A DNA stretch of 14,074 nucleotides from JBBIOI01 sp037443425 (GCA_037443425.1 JBBIOI010000090.1:1-14074), one strand, 5' to 3'; positions 1 to 7,682 are shown, counted from the stretch's first letter. The notes: generated by a model from the letters alone, not told the origin. Translations and numbers: made by a program.

Positions 1-470
1 CCACTGCTACTGCCACGACAAATGTAGTTGAAGGGACAATCGAATATAAAGATATTGGAATTATTCTTAGTGTCACACCTCGAATCAGTGATGGAGGTCT
101 GGTAACTCTTGAGATATATATTGAAGATAGTTCGGTCGATACCACTGCCCTTGGAAATCTTCCTGCAGTTCCTGTATTCGGTAAAAGAACTGCAAAGACA
201 ATACTCTCCATTATGGAGGGACAGACCATTGTGATTGGCGGATTAATAAAAAATTCAAAAAATGTTGTAAAAACCGGAGTACCTGTTTTAAGTAGAATAC
301 CAATCCTTGGTGCCCTTTTTGGAACACAACAATATACCGTTAGTAAAACGGAATTGATTATTCTAATGACTCCCCATATTATTACAAGCCCACAGCAATC
401 AGAGGAAGTCACTCGGGAATTTAGAGAAAAGGTCGAGGGAATTAAGAAAGAATTGGAAAGGAGAAGATAG
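1..470 (+). CDS. gspD: Secretin C-terminal part, GspD-like (5' truncated by window edge)
   Basis: The reading frame is open from base 3 to the TAG at 468-470 and gives about 155 residues, the C-terminal part of an outer-membrane secretin. Secretins form the multimeric gated channel of type II secretion and type IV pilus systems. Family signatures are in order: YKDIGIILSVTPRI and VTLEI (beta-barrel strands), RTAKT followed by GQTIVIGGLI, then VPVLSRIPILGALF, then ELIILMTPHII. The protein ends with a charged, probably helical tail (about 25 residues, rich in E, K and R). The signal peptide and N0-N3 domains lie outside the window. GspD fits best because of the GGLI and VPVLxxIPILGxLF forms; PilQ or MshL from a pilus system is the main alternative, because this barrel end is shared. 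Nothing downstream belongs to a secretion system, so this may be the last gene of its operon. Confidence 0.88.
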   Translation, partial: TATATTNVVEGTIEYKDIGIILSVTPRISDGGLVTLEIYIEDSSVDTTALGNLPAVPVFGKRTAKTILSIMEGQTIVIGGLIKNSKNVVKTGVPVLSRIPILGALFGTQQYTVSKTELIILMTPHIITSPQQSEEVTREFREKVEGIKKELERRR

Positions 471-550
471 AATTTAGGATTTAATCCTACATAAAACAAA
501 CCGACAAACATCGTCATTGCGAGTAAAGTTTTGCAATCTCACATCTACAT

Positions 551-666
551 AAGAAATGAAACCAAATATGGCAAGGGACGAGCCCTTGCTCTACGGAATA
601 AATTATTAATTTCTCGTAGGGCAAGCCCTTGTGGCTTGCTGAACCCTTATCAAGGTTTCATTTATT
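551..666. repeat. 116-bp palindromic MITE-like element
   Basis: The termini are inverted copies: AAATGAAACC at 554-563 and GGTTTCATTT at 654-663, extending with one mismatch to 551-666. Inside, 571-595 (GCAAGGG, ACGAG, CCCTTGC, then CTACGG) is mirrored imperfectly by 614-639 (CGTAGGGCAAGCCC to GGCTTGC). The left inner segment is itself a 7-bp hairpin with a 5-base loop (571-589). The centre, roughly 596-612, is AT-rich. It has no coding capacity. A non-autonomous miniature transposable element or a long structured repeat is the likely explanation. Confidence 0.65.
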
Positions 667-694
667 TTATGCTACCATTAATAACTCCCCTTAA

Positions 695-717
695 TCCCCT
701 CTTAAAATAAGAGGGGA
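695..717. repeat. 9-bp hairpin TCCCCTCTT / AAGAGGGGA
   Basis: This is a perfect 9-bp inverted repeat around a 5-base AAAAT loop. It would fold into a stable stem in RNA. It could end transcription coming from the secretin gene, but it is 225 bases past that stop and lacks a following T-run, so a dispersed palindromic repeat is more likely than an intrinsic terminator. Confidence 0.55.
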
Positions 718-906
718 AATAGAAGAGATCCTCTTTAGCCTAAGAAGGGATAATTTTGCTGGAGATTGCCACGCTTCGCTCGAATTATTTTGAGATTGCC
801 ACGCCCTTAGGGCTCGCAATGACAAGGCCGCCGTAAAAAATTTGCCAGATACTCCATATAACCTCATTACGAGAAAAAAAGATGCTTACCGTCTAAAAAA
901 TCCTAC

Positions 907-936
907 TTGACAATTTGGTGTGTGTTCGGATAGATT
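907..936 (+). promoter_or_regulatory. Candidate sigma-70 promoter for ppsA cluster
   Basis: A perfect -35 hexamer TTGACA (907-912) is followed after 18 bases by TAGATT (931-936), a 4/6 match to the -10 consensus. Transcription would begin near 943, about 30 bases before the ppsA start, leaving a short AT-rich leader with the ribosome binding site. It is the best promoter match in the 471-963 spacer; bases 824-906 show nothing else I can interpret. Confidence 0.5.
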
Positions 937-972
937 GAAATTATTAGAAAATTTTAAAAAAGGATGAAATTT

Positions 973-3456
973 ATGGGCAATAGACCTTATATATTGTGGT
1001 TTGATGAAATTGAGCTGAAGGATATACCTATTGTTGGTGGAAAGAATGCCTCACTTGGAGAAATGAGAAGAGAGTTAACAAAATTTGGTGTTAATATTCC
1101 AAATGGTTTTGCAGTAACAGTTCATGCTTATCATGACTTTTTAGAAAAGGGTATTTTCCAAGAATGGCATGATAGAAAAACAAAACCTAATGTTCCAGAG
1201 AGAATAAAAGAGATACTATCAGATCTAAATGTAGAGGATATGGATGAGCTTTCAGAGAAAGGGAGTAGAGTGAGAAGGCTCATCTATAGCCTCGAATTTC
1301 CAAGGGAGATTGTGGAAGAGATTGTTAAGGCATATAGAAGGCTTTGTAAAGAGTATGGAGAAGATACAGACGTAGCTGTAAGAAGCAGTGCTACTGCAGA
1401 AGACCTTCCAGATGCAAGTTTTGCAGGGCAGCAAGAGACATTCCTTAATATTCGCGGTGAATATGCCCTCATTCAGGCATGCAAGAGATGTTTTGCCTCC
1501 CTTTTTACAAATAGGGCTATCTCTTACAGGGTGCACAAAGGATTTGATCACTTTAAGATAGCACTATCTATTGGGATTCAAAAGATGGTTCGTTCGGATA
1601 AGGCATGTTCAGGTGTTATGTTTACAATTGATACAGAATCTGGATTTCAGAATGTAATCTATATTACTGGTTCTTACGGATTGGGTGAAAATATTGTTCA
1701 GGGCGTAATTAACCCAGACGAATTTTATGTTTTTAAACCATGCCTTCAAAAGAATTATAAACCAATAATCCAGAAGACGCTTGGAAGCAAAGAGATTAAA
1801 ATGGTCTATACTGTAGAAGGTGAGAGTTCCACAAAAAATATACCTGTCTCTGCTCATGACAGGGCAAAATTTATCCTTACAGATGAGGAGATCATTCTTC
1901 TTGCCCGATGGGGGGTGACAATAGAGGAACATTATTCAAAGAAGGCAGGTCATTATACACCAATGGATATCGAATGGGCAAAGGATGGTTTGACACAGCA
2001 GTTATTTGTCCTTCAAGCAAGACCTGAGACAGTAAAGTCACGACATGATAAAAGTGTACTCGAAACATATGTCTTAAGAGAAAAAGGGAGAGTTCTTGTA
2101 CAAGGTAAAAGTGTTGGTGAAAAGATTGGTGCAGGGCCAGTAAATGTAATTACAAGTGTAAAAGATATTAGTAAGTTTAAAAAGGGTGAGATACTTGTTA
2201 CTCAAATGACAGACCCTGATTGGGAACCGATAATGAAGATCGCAGCTGGAATTGTAACGGATCGTGGAGGTAGAACCTGCCATGCAGCCATCATAAGCCG
2301 AGAATTGGGAGTTCCTTGCGTTGTAGGAACTGGAAATGGGAGTGAAGTTTTAAGGGATTATCGAAGTGTTACGGTTTCATGCGCAGAAGGAGAGACAGGG
2401 TTTGTATATGAAGGTATTCTTGATTTTGAAGTAAAACGTTTTGATATGAGACACTTAGAAAGGCCACAGACAAAGATTATGATGAATGTTGGAGATCCTG
2501 ATAATGCATTTCATCTATCATTCATCCCAAACGATGGTGTTGGCTTAGCAAGGCTCGAATTTATTATTAACAACTTTATTAGAATTCATCCAATGGCCCT
2601 TATCCATTTTGATTCATTAACAAATGAACATGATAAAAAAGAGATAGAGCAATTGACGATTGGTTATGAAGATAAAAAACTTTTCTTCATAGATAGACTT
2701 GCCCAGGGGGTAGCAAAGATTGCGGCAGCATTTTATCCAAAAGATGTAATTGTTAGAATGAGTGATTTTAAAAGCAATGAGTATGCTAATCTCATTGGTG
2801 GTAGTGAATTTGAGCCCGTAGAGGATAACCCTATGATAGGTTTCAGAGGGGCATGTCGATATTATGATAAGGATTATATGGAGGGATTTGGATTAGAATG
2901 CCTTGCCATGAAAAAGGTTCGTGATGAGATGGGCCTAACAAATGTCAAACTTATGATCCCTTTTTGTAGAACAGTTGAAGAGGGGAGATTGGTCATTGCA
3001 GAAATGAGAAAATATGGTCTCATACAGGGTGAAAATGAGCTCGAGATTTATATGATGTGTGAAGTACCAAGTAACGTAATACTTGCAGATGAATTTAGTG
3101 AAATCTTTGATGGTTTCTCGATCGGTTCTAATGATCTCACCCAGCTTGTTTTAGGATTAGATCGCGATTCTGAAAAGGTTTCACATCTATTTGACGAACG
3201 TGATCCAGCAGTTAAAAGGATGGTTCAGATGGTAATAGAGAAGGCAAAGAAGAATGGCAAAAAGATTGGAATATGTGGACAGGCCCCAAGCGATTATCCT
3301 GAGTTTGCAGAGTTTCTCGTTAGGTGTGGAATTGACAGTATTTCACTGAATCCAGATACCGTCCTTAAAACAACAGAAAGGATATTACAAGTTGAGAAAG
3401 AGCTTGGTATTCCTCCGAGGAGATGGTCTGAAGAGGAGAGGCTTGCTGCAAGTTAG
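973..3456 (+). CDS. ppsA: Phosphoenolpyruvate synthase (pyruvate, water dikinase)
   Basis: This 827-residue enzyme converts pyruvate, ATP and water to PEP, AMP and phosphate in the cytoplasm, the entry step of gluconeogenesis from pyruvate. Numbered from the 973 ATG, the N-terminal ATP-grasp region has GGKNASLGEM near residue 22 and VRSSATAEDLPDASFAGQQ near 136. The swivelling phosphohistidine domain has GGRTCHAAIISREL with the phospho-carrier His at about 437. The C-terminal PEP/pyruvate barrel has GSNDLTQLVLGLDRDS and GICGQAPSDYPEF with the catalytic Cys at about 768. All domains are complete and the length is normal for the family. An in-frame ATG at 964 directly abuts the AGG of the ribosome binding site, whereas the ATG at 973 sits about 8 bases from AGGA (961-964), so 973 is the better start. 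It heads a cluster with queH and a DUF2905 gene. Confidence 0.96.
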   Translation: MGNRPYILWFDEIELKDIPIVGGKNASLGEMRRELTKFGVNIPNGFAVTVHAYHDFLEKGIFQEWHDRKTKPNVPERIKEILSDLNVEDMDELSEKGSRVRRLIYSLEFPREIVEEIVKAYRRLCKEYGEDTDVAVRSSATAEDLPDASFAGQQETFLNIRGEYALIQACKRCFASLFTNRAISYRVHKGFDHFKIALSIGIQKMVRSDKACSGVMFTIDTESGFQNVIYITGSYGLGENIVQGVINPDEFYVFKPCLQKNYKPIIQKTLGSKEIKMVYTVEGESSTKNIPVSAHDRAKFILTDEEIILLARWGVTIEEHYSKKAGHYTPMDIEWAKDGLTQQLFVLQARPETVKSRHDKSVLETYVLREKGRVLVQGKSVGEKIGAGPVNVITSVKDISKFKKGEILVTQMTDPDWEPIMKIAAGIVTDRGGRTCHAAIISRELGVPCVVGTGNGSEVLRDYRSVTVSCAEGETGFVYEGILDFEVKRFDMRHLERPQTKIMMNVGDPDNAFHLSFIPNDGVGLARLEFIINNFIRIHPMALIHFDSLTNEHDKKEIEQLTIGYEDKKLFFIDRLAQGVAKIAAAFYPKDVIVRMSDFKSNEYANLIGGSEFEPVEDNPMIGFRGACRYYDKDYMEGFGLECLAMKKVRDEMGLTNVKLMIPFCRTVEEGRLVIAEMRKYGLIQGENELEIYMMCEVPSNVILADEFSEIFDGFSIGSNDLTQLVLGLDRDSEKVSHLFDERDPAVKRMVQMVIEKAKKNGKKIGICGQAPSDYPEFAEFLVRCGIDSISLNPDTVLKTTERILQVEKELGIPPRRWSEEERLAAS

Positions 3457-3990
3457 ATGAAGGTTCTATTACATATCTGCTGTGCCAACTGCGCCATTTA
3501 TCCTGTTTTACGTATCAGAGAGGGAGGAAATGATGTAGTTGGTTTCTTTTTTAATCCAAACATTCATCCTTATCAGGAATATATAAGAAGATTAGAATCA
3601 GTTAGAAAATATGCCGAAGAAGCGAAGCTGGAAGTAATATATAAAGACGAATATTTACTTGAAGAATTTCTCAAGGCAGTTGCCCATCGATATAGAGATA
3701 GATGCAGTTATTGTTATTCAATGAGGCTTGATGCTACAGCAAGGAAGGCAAAAGAGATGGGTTTTGATATGTTTTCAACAACCCTTCTTCAAAGTACACA
3801 TCAAAACCATTTCCTGATAAAAGAGACAGCAGAGAGGATTTCAGAGGAACTGAATATACCATTTTATTATGAGGATTTTAGAGCTGGTTGGAGAGAAGGG
3901 GTTAAGATATCAAGATTGATGGGGCTTTATCGTCAACAATATTGCGGCTGTATTTATAGTGAAAAAGAGAGGTTTTGCAAAAAAACCTAA
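3457..3990 (+). CDS. queH: Epoxyqueuosine reductase QueH
   Basis: This 177-residue protein matches QueH (former DUF208), which reduces epoxyqueuosine to queuosine at the wobble base of tRNAs with GUN anticodons. It is the cobalamin-independent alternative to QueG. Diagnostic motifs are LLHICCANC (Cys 8, 9 and 12), NPNIHPYQEYIRR, RCSYCYSMRL (Cys 83 and 86), FSTTLLQSTHQ, YYEDFRAGW and YRQQYCGCIYS (Cys 163 and 165). These cysteines match the iron-sulfur and iron-binding set known in the family. The ATG is the base after the ppsA TAG. The only upstream GGAG (around 3433-3441) is about 15 bases away, so translation probably depends on ribosomes finishing ppsA. Pairing with ppsA has no obvious metabolic logic. 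The remaining queuosine pathway genes are not in this window. Confidence 0.95.
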   Translation: MKVLLHICCANCAIYPVLRIREGGNDVVGFFFNPNIHPYQEYIRRLESVRKYAEEAKLEVIYKDEYLLEEFLKAVAHRYRDRCSYCYSMRLDATARKAKEMGFDMFSTTLLQSTHQNHFLIKETAERISEELNIPFYYEDFRAGWREGVKISRLMGLYRQQYCGCIYSEKERFCKKT

Positions 3991-4014
3991 AAGGCATCTT
4001 AATATCCTTTTAGG
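3986..4014 (+). promoter_or_regulatory. Hairpin spanning queH stop and next gene's ribosome binding site
   Basis: CCTAAAAGG (3986-3994) and CCTTTTAGG (4006-4014) form a perfect 9-bp inverted repeat with an 11-base loop. The left arm contains the queH TAA stop (3988-3990). The right arm shares its last three bases with the AGGAGG Shine-Dalgarno sequence (4012-4017) of the gene at 4025. If folded in mRNA it would partly cover that site. A ribosome terminating on queH would open it. There is no T-run, so it is unlikely to be a terminator. Confidence 0.55.
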
Positions 4015-4024
4015 AGGTTAATCT

Positions 4025-4240
4025 ATGTTTGGTAGTTTGGGGAAGATGCTAATACTTTTTGGTATCTTTATCATTATCATTGGGGTCCTTCTCATAATTG
4101 GCGAAAGGATTCCATTTGTCGGAGGGTTCCCTGGGGATATTATTATAAGAAGAGAGAGGTTTACATTCTATTTTCCGATTGTGACATGCATCATTTTAAG
4201 TCTAATAATCACCCTTATCCTTTCTTTATTCAGGCGATGA
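4025..4240 (+). CDS. Small DUF2905-family membrane protein
   Basis: This 71-residue protein has two hydrophobic helices (about residues 8-25 and 48-67) joined by a short segment, IPFVGGFPGDIIIRRERFTFYFP. The GGFPGDI core followed by a charged stretch and YFP matches the DUF2905 family of small bacterial membrane proteins, whose function is unknown. It has a strong ribosome binding site, AGGAGG at 4012-4017, 7 bases before the ATG, embedded in the hairpin at 3986-4014. It is the third gene of the ppsA-queH cluster and ends 9 bases before the stop of the convergent reverse-strand gene. No recognisable terminator separates them; a weak 7-bp AT-rich inverted repeat at 4255-4278 is the only candidate. 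Confidence 0.85.
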   Translation: MFGSLGKMLILFGIFIIIIGVLLIIGERIPFVGGFPGDIIIRRERFTFYFPIVTCIILSLIITLILSLFRR

Positions 4241-4249
4241 CATGGTAGA

Positions 4250-5566
4250 TCAAGTTGAAATTTTTTTAACTATTTCAAATAGCGTCATCATTCCAAATTT
4301 TAAATTATCTAAAGATATCCTTTCATTATTTCCATGAACCCTTAATATTTCTTTTTCTGTCAATCTGAATGGACAAAAGTCATAGGTTGCAATCCCATTT
4401 TCTCGAAGGAACCGACTGTCAGTTGCTCCGGGAAGAAGCAGCGGGACAACAGGACATTCGGGATCATTTCTTGATGCAAAATCCTTTATTATTGAAATGA
4501 GCTCTGTATCCATAGGAGATGGAGGAGTAGATTTACTTTCTCCAATGACTTCAACCTCAATTTCATCTCCGATTCTCTTTCTCACTTCTTTTAAGAATTC
4601 TTCTTTGGAAGTTCCGGGGATAAGGCGACAATCGATTGTTGCATAGGCCTCTGATGGAATCACATTTACCTTACTTCCACCTTGAAGGATTGTCAGAGAA
4701 ATTGTATTTCGAACCATTGCATTATAAATAGGATTTGATGTAAACCATACTGAAAAGGATGGGTCGAGAAGTCCTTTTTCAATATTTTCGAAAAGATTTC
4801 TCTCATAAAGAGGTTGCTTAGGTGCCATTTTAAAGAAAAACTCTTTTACCATTGGAATAATATGAAAGGGTGTTTCCCATTTTATTAATCCATTTAGTGC
4901 ATTTATTAATTTTACATTAGGATTATCATTATGAGGCATGGATCCATGTCCTGAAGTGCCACGTGCCTTTAATTTAAGTTGTAGGATCACTTTTTGACCA
5001 CAAGATACTTCGTATCGATCAGGCTTACCTTCCTCATTTAAGATAATATAACCTCCCTCATTTAGAGCAAATTCTGATTCTTTAAGAAAGGGGATATTCT
5101 CCATTGCCCACTGCACACCCCATCTTCCACCTGTCTCTTCATCCGAAGTAGCAAGAAATACTATATCCCTTTTCAATTTTATATTTTCTCTTTTTAGCAT
5201 AATAAGAACCATCATCTCTATTATTCCCATTGATTTATCATCAAGGGCCCCTCGGCCATATATGAAACCATCTTTTATGGTCGCTGAAAAAGGATCTATC
5301 TCCCATTTATCCCTTTCCACTGGTACAACATCGATGTGATTTAAAAGGATGATCGGTCTTTTCTCTCCATTTCCTTTCAAAACAGCCACTAAGTTCCCCC
5401 TGCCTGGTGATGGTTCAAAGATTTCAGATGGGATTGACTCCCTATCAAAAATAGATTTGAGGAATTTCGCACCTTCGATTTCATTGCCAGGTGGATTTAT
5501 GGTCTCGATTCTGATATATTGTTGAAGATATGAGATTGCTTCTTCATGTAGACTAATCCAATCCAT
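4250..5566 (-). CDS. M20-family zinc metallopeptidase (carboxypeptidase / deacylase type)
   Basis: This 438-residue protein belongs to the M20/ArgE/DapE/CPG2 family of cytoplasmic di-zinc amidohydrolases. Metal-site motifs are NHIDVVP (His77, Asp79), GRGALDDKS (Asp109 bridging), SDEETGG (catalytic Glu143 and ligand Glu144), NEGG (Glu170) and, near the C terminus, RVHGNNE (His411). The inserted dimerisation domain begins with ARGTSGHGSMPH near 201-212. ETINPPGNE near residue 21 and WEIDPFSATIKDG are typical of the aminoacylase-1/carboxypeptidase S branch rather than DapE, but the substrate cannot be read from sequence. The ATG is preceded on the reverse strand by AAAGGAG at about 9 bases. It follows ade by 18 bases on the same strand, so the two are probably co-transcribed. 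A role in peptide or N-acyl amino acid salvage is an inference. Confidence 0.9.
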   Translation of the reverse strand: MDWISLHEEAISYLQQYIRIETINPPGNEIEGAKFLKSIFDRESIPSEIFEPSPGRGNLVAVLKGNGEKRPIILLNHIDVVPVERDKWEIDPFSATIKDGFIYGRGALDDKSMGIIEMMVLIMLKRENIKLKRDIVFLATSDEETGGRWGVQWAMENIPFLKESEFALNEGGYIILNEEGKPDRYEVSCGQKVILQLKLKARGTSGHGSMPHNDNPNVKLINALNGLIKWETPFHIIPMVKEFFFKMAPKQPLYERNLFENIEKGLLDPSFSVWFTSNPIYNAMVRNTISLTILQGGSKVNVIPSEAYATIDCRLIPGTSKEEFLKEVRKRIGDEIEVEVIGESKSTPPSPMDTELISIIKDFASRNDPECPVVPLLLPGATDSRFLRENGIATYDFCPFRLTEKEILRVHGNNERISLDNLKFGMMTLFEIVKKIST

Positions 5567-5584
5567 AGTGAAAGACTCCTTTTA

Positions 5585-7300
5585 TCATTCCTCAAATAAA
5601 GGAACGATTTTGAAACTATTTACATCTACAAGTCCCTTATCTGTTATCTTTAACTCTGGTATTACAGGGAGTGATAGGAATGAAAGTGTCATAAATGGGT
5701 CAGAAAGTTTACATCCCAAAGATTTTACAACCTTTCCAATGGCACTTAATCTTTTTTGAACCTCTGCTACAGAAATATCTGTCATCAATCCTGCAATAGG
5801 TAGGGCAAGGGATTCAAGTACCTTTCTATCTGATACAGCTACCAACCCACCTCCCATTTCAGAGATAGCCTCTGCTGCTTTTAGCATATCTATATCATTT
5901 GTTCCAACAATTATGATATTATGAGAGTCATGCGAGATGGATGAACCTATTGCCCCTTTTTTTAGCCCAAATCCCTGGACAAATCCAATCCCAATATTAC
6001 CTGTCGCTCTATGCCTTTCAATGACAGCTATCTTAAGGATATCTTCTTTAATGTCAGGATAGGCAATTCCATCCTTAAGAATTACCCTTTTTACTACTTT
6101 CTCTGTAACAATTTGATCTGGGATAATTTTAATAACTTTTGCATAGGCTTTATCGCTTTTTATGATAAATGATTCATCACTTAGAGGTTTAATCCTGACG
6201 GATTTTGTTTTAATCGATAATTTTAGTTTTTTATCATATGAAATCAATGTCCTGCCATTATTGAAAACCAAAGATCCATCCTTAAAGACCTTTTTTATTT
6301 TAAATTTTTTAAGGTCTTCTAATGATATGAGGTCTGCCCTATAGCCTGGAGCAATTGCCCCAAGGTTATTTAACCCAAAATATTGAGAGGGATTGATCGT
6401 CGCCATTTGAATGGCCAATATTGGGTCAAGTCCGCTACTGATTGAAATTTTTATTAATGAATCAATATGACCATCCTCAACAAGTTCTTTTGGGTGACGA
6501 TCATCAGTCACAAAGAGAAATCTTCTTGAATTTTTAGTATTTACAATTGGTAGTAAATCCTTTAAGTTCTTTGCTGTGCTTCCCTCGCGTATCATAATCC
6601 ACATTCCATTTCTCAATTTTTCTAAAGCCTCCTCAGGCTTGGTACATTCATGATCAGATCGGATATTTGCCATAAGATAGGCATAAAGATTTTTTCCTGA
6701 GAGTCCAGGTGCGTGGCCATCTATTATTTTTCTGTTTGCCATTTCAATCTTTTTTAAAACCTCTGGGTCTCTATTTATGACTCCGGGAAAGTTCATCATC
6801 TCGGCAAGACCTATAATCCTATCTTCTTTAAAGAGGGGTTTTAAGTCCTTAGCATCAAGTTTTGCTCCAGAGGTTTCAAGATTAGTTGCAGGCACACAAG
6901 ATGGTAACATAATAAAAACATTTAAAGGGATTCGTTTTGATGATTCAACCATAAATTTAATACCATCAATTCCCATTACATTTGCAATCTCATGAGGATC
7001 GATGACTACGGTTGTTGTTCCATGAGGGATGACCGCTTGTGCAAAGCGGGGGATAGTTAACATGCTTGATTCAATATGCACATGGCCATCTATCAAACCT
7101 GGACACAAAAACTCTCCTTTTATGTCTAATATCTTTCGGGCTCTATAATCTCCAAAGCCTACAATTATACCCTTATATATGGCAACATCTTTTTTTTCAA
7201 TTTCTCCTGAAAATACATTAATTACTTTACCATTTTTTATAAGGAGATCTATCTCTTTATCGCCTAATGAGGCCTCTATCATTTCAGCGAGGTCTTTCAT
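5585..7300 (-). CDS. ade: Adenine deaminase
   Basis: This 571-residue protein is a full-length adenine deaminase of the amidohydrolase superfamily, hydrolysing adenine to hypoxanthine and ammonia in purine salvage. The metal-binding motif is GLIDGHVHIESSM (His73, His75, Glu77). It is followed by IDPHEIANVMG (His103, Glu104), LPSCVPAT (about 133-139), GLAEMMN (164-170), DGHAPGLSG (His196), SDHECT (His217) and FVTDDRHP (Asp266). The C-terminal domain special to this family has GIGFVQGFGLKKGAIGSS and SHDSHNIIIVGTND. No key residue is missing. The ATG has a strong site on the reverse strand (GGAGGAAG, 7306-7313) about 5 bases away. It is first in a two-gene reverse-strand unit with the M20 peptidase. 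Confidence 0.96.
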   Translation of the reverse strand: MKDLAEMIEASLGDKEIDLLIKNGKVINVFSGEIEKKDVAIYKGIIVGFGDYRARKILDIKGEFLCPGLIDGHVHIESSMLTIPRFAQAVIPHGTTTVVIDPHEIANVMGIDGIKFMVESSKRIPLNVFIMLPSCVPATNLETSGAKLDAKDLKPLFKEDRIIGLAEMMNFPGVINRDPEVLKKIEMANRKIIDGHAPGLSGKNLYAYLMANIRSDHECTKPEEALEKLRNGMWIMIREGSTAKNLKDLLPIVNTKNSRRFLFVTDDRHPKELVEDGHIDSLIKISISSGLDPILAIQMATINPSQYFGLNNLGAIAPGYRADLISLEDLKKFKIKKVFKDGSLVFNNGRTLISYDKKLKLSIKTKSVRIKPLSDESFIIKSDKAYAKVIKIIPDQIVTEKVVKRVILKDGIAYPDIKEDILKIAVIERHRATGNIGIGFVQGFGLKKGAIGSSISHDSHNIIIVGTNDIDMLKAAEAISEMGGGLVAVSDRKVLESLALPIAGLMTDISVAEVQKRLSAIGKVVKSLGCKLSDPFMTLSFLSLPVIPELKITDKGLVDVNSFKIVPLFEE

Positions 7301-7321
7301 TTTTTCTTCCTCCTCAATGTT

Positions 7322-7350
7322 TTCATAACAAATTAAAGAATTACGATCAA
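7322..7350 (-). promoter_or_regulatory. Candidate promoter for ade
   Basis: On the reverse strand, TTGATC (7345-7350) and TATGAA (7322-7327) are separated by exactly 17 bases and each matches the sigma-70 consensus at 4/6. Transcription would begin near 7315, leaving a very short leader that holds the ribosome binding site. No riboswitch-like fold was evident between 7301 and 7442. Confidence 0.35.
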
Positions 7351-7434
7351 GAAATTTATTTTCTAAAAACCCCTGAAAAACTATTTAAAAATCTTTTTAT
7401 AGTAGGTAGGGTGAAAAAGCCTTCGAGCTTAATA

Positions 7435-7634
7435 TAAATTGAATGATCCCAGATTGTCATTGCGAGGCGAGGCCGAAGCAATCTTTAGAATTGTCATTCC
7501 GAGCTGAGCGAAGAATCTATGAGATTGCCACGCCCTTCGGGCTCGCAATGACTTCATCAGATTGCTACACACATTTTGGATCCTTGCAACGACTTCAATG
7601 GATTGCCACGGATCCTCTGGGTGCTCGCAATGAC
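7435..7634. repeat. Composite inverted-repeat array, copy 2
   Basis: Two forward units come first: 7456-7484 (GTCATTGCGAG to GAAGCAATCT) and 7493-7518 (GTCATTCCGAG to GAATCT). Three reverse-oriented units follow: 7521-7552 (GAGATTGCC to CTCGCAATGAC), 7559-7593 and 7600-7634. The order and spacing of the first three units match the array at 9130-9279 closely, showing a shared composite element. The left flank, AAATTGAATGAT at 7435-7446, also resembles the left end of that copy (AAATTGAGCGAT). The array happens to be open in one forward frame, in frame with the downstream HAD gene, but this reflects repeat sequence, not conserved protein. Confidence 0.8.
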
Positions 7635-7653
7635 TTTAACGTAACAGCCTTTG

Positions 7654-7682
7654 TTGAAATATTCTTTTTAATAAGATATCTT
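7654..7682 (+). promoter_or_regulatory. Candidate promoter for HAD gene
   Basis: TTGAAA (7654-7659, 5/6 match) and TATCTT (7677-7682, 4/6) are spaced by 17 bases, directly downstream of the repeat array. The predicted transcription start is about 7688-7690, on or next to the ATG at 7689, which would make the mRNA leaderless. Confidence 0.35.

Larger units (their letters stand above)
513..823. repeat. Composite inverted repeat, diverged copy with nested insert
   Basis: The left arm at 513-540 starts GTCATTGCGAG and ends GCAATCTC. The right arm at 792-823 starts GAGATTGCC and ends CTCGCAATGAC, which is its reverse complement at both ends. A partial extra unit (GAGATTGCCACGCTTCGCTC) lies at 762-781. 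The same end sequences recur at 7456-7634 and 9130-9279, so this is a dispersed family. Here the two arms are about 250 bases apart, and the interval contains two other palindromes (551-666 and 695-717). No ORF of credible coding character lies inside. Confidence 0.75.

Noticed and set aside
475..489. Terminator hairpin TAGGATT-T-AATCCTA right after the secretin stop
   Set aside because: The palindrome leaves almost no loop and is followed by no T-run, so it is a short palindrome of unclear meaning at most.
695..717. Intrinsic terminator of the secretin gene
   Set aside because: The stem is strong but lies 225 bases past the stop and has no T-run after it. It better fits a dispersed repeat.
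513..823. CRISPR array
   Set aside because: The repeated units vary in length, occur in both orientations and lack uniform spacers; no cas gene is nearby. They are palindromic dispersed repeats.
964..972. ATG at 964 as the ppsA start
   Set aside because: It directly follows the AGG of the ribosome binding site with no spacing. The ATG at 973 has proper spacing.
1252..2283. Reverse-strand ORFs opposite ppsA
   Set aside because: They overlap highly conserved ppsA coding sequence and show no recognisable domain or ribosome binding site.
7301..7442. Purine riboswitch upstream of ade
   Set aside because: The leader predicted from the candidate promoter is only about 15 bases, and I could not find paired stems or conserved purine-aptamer loop sequences in the interval.
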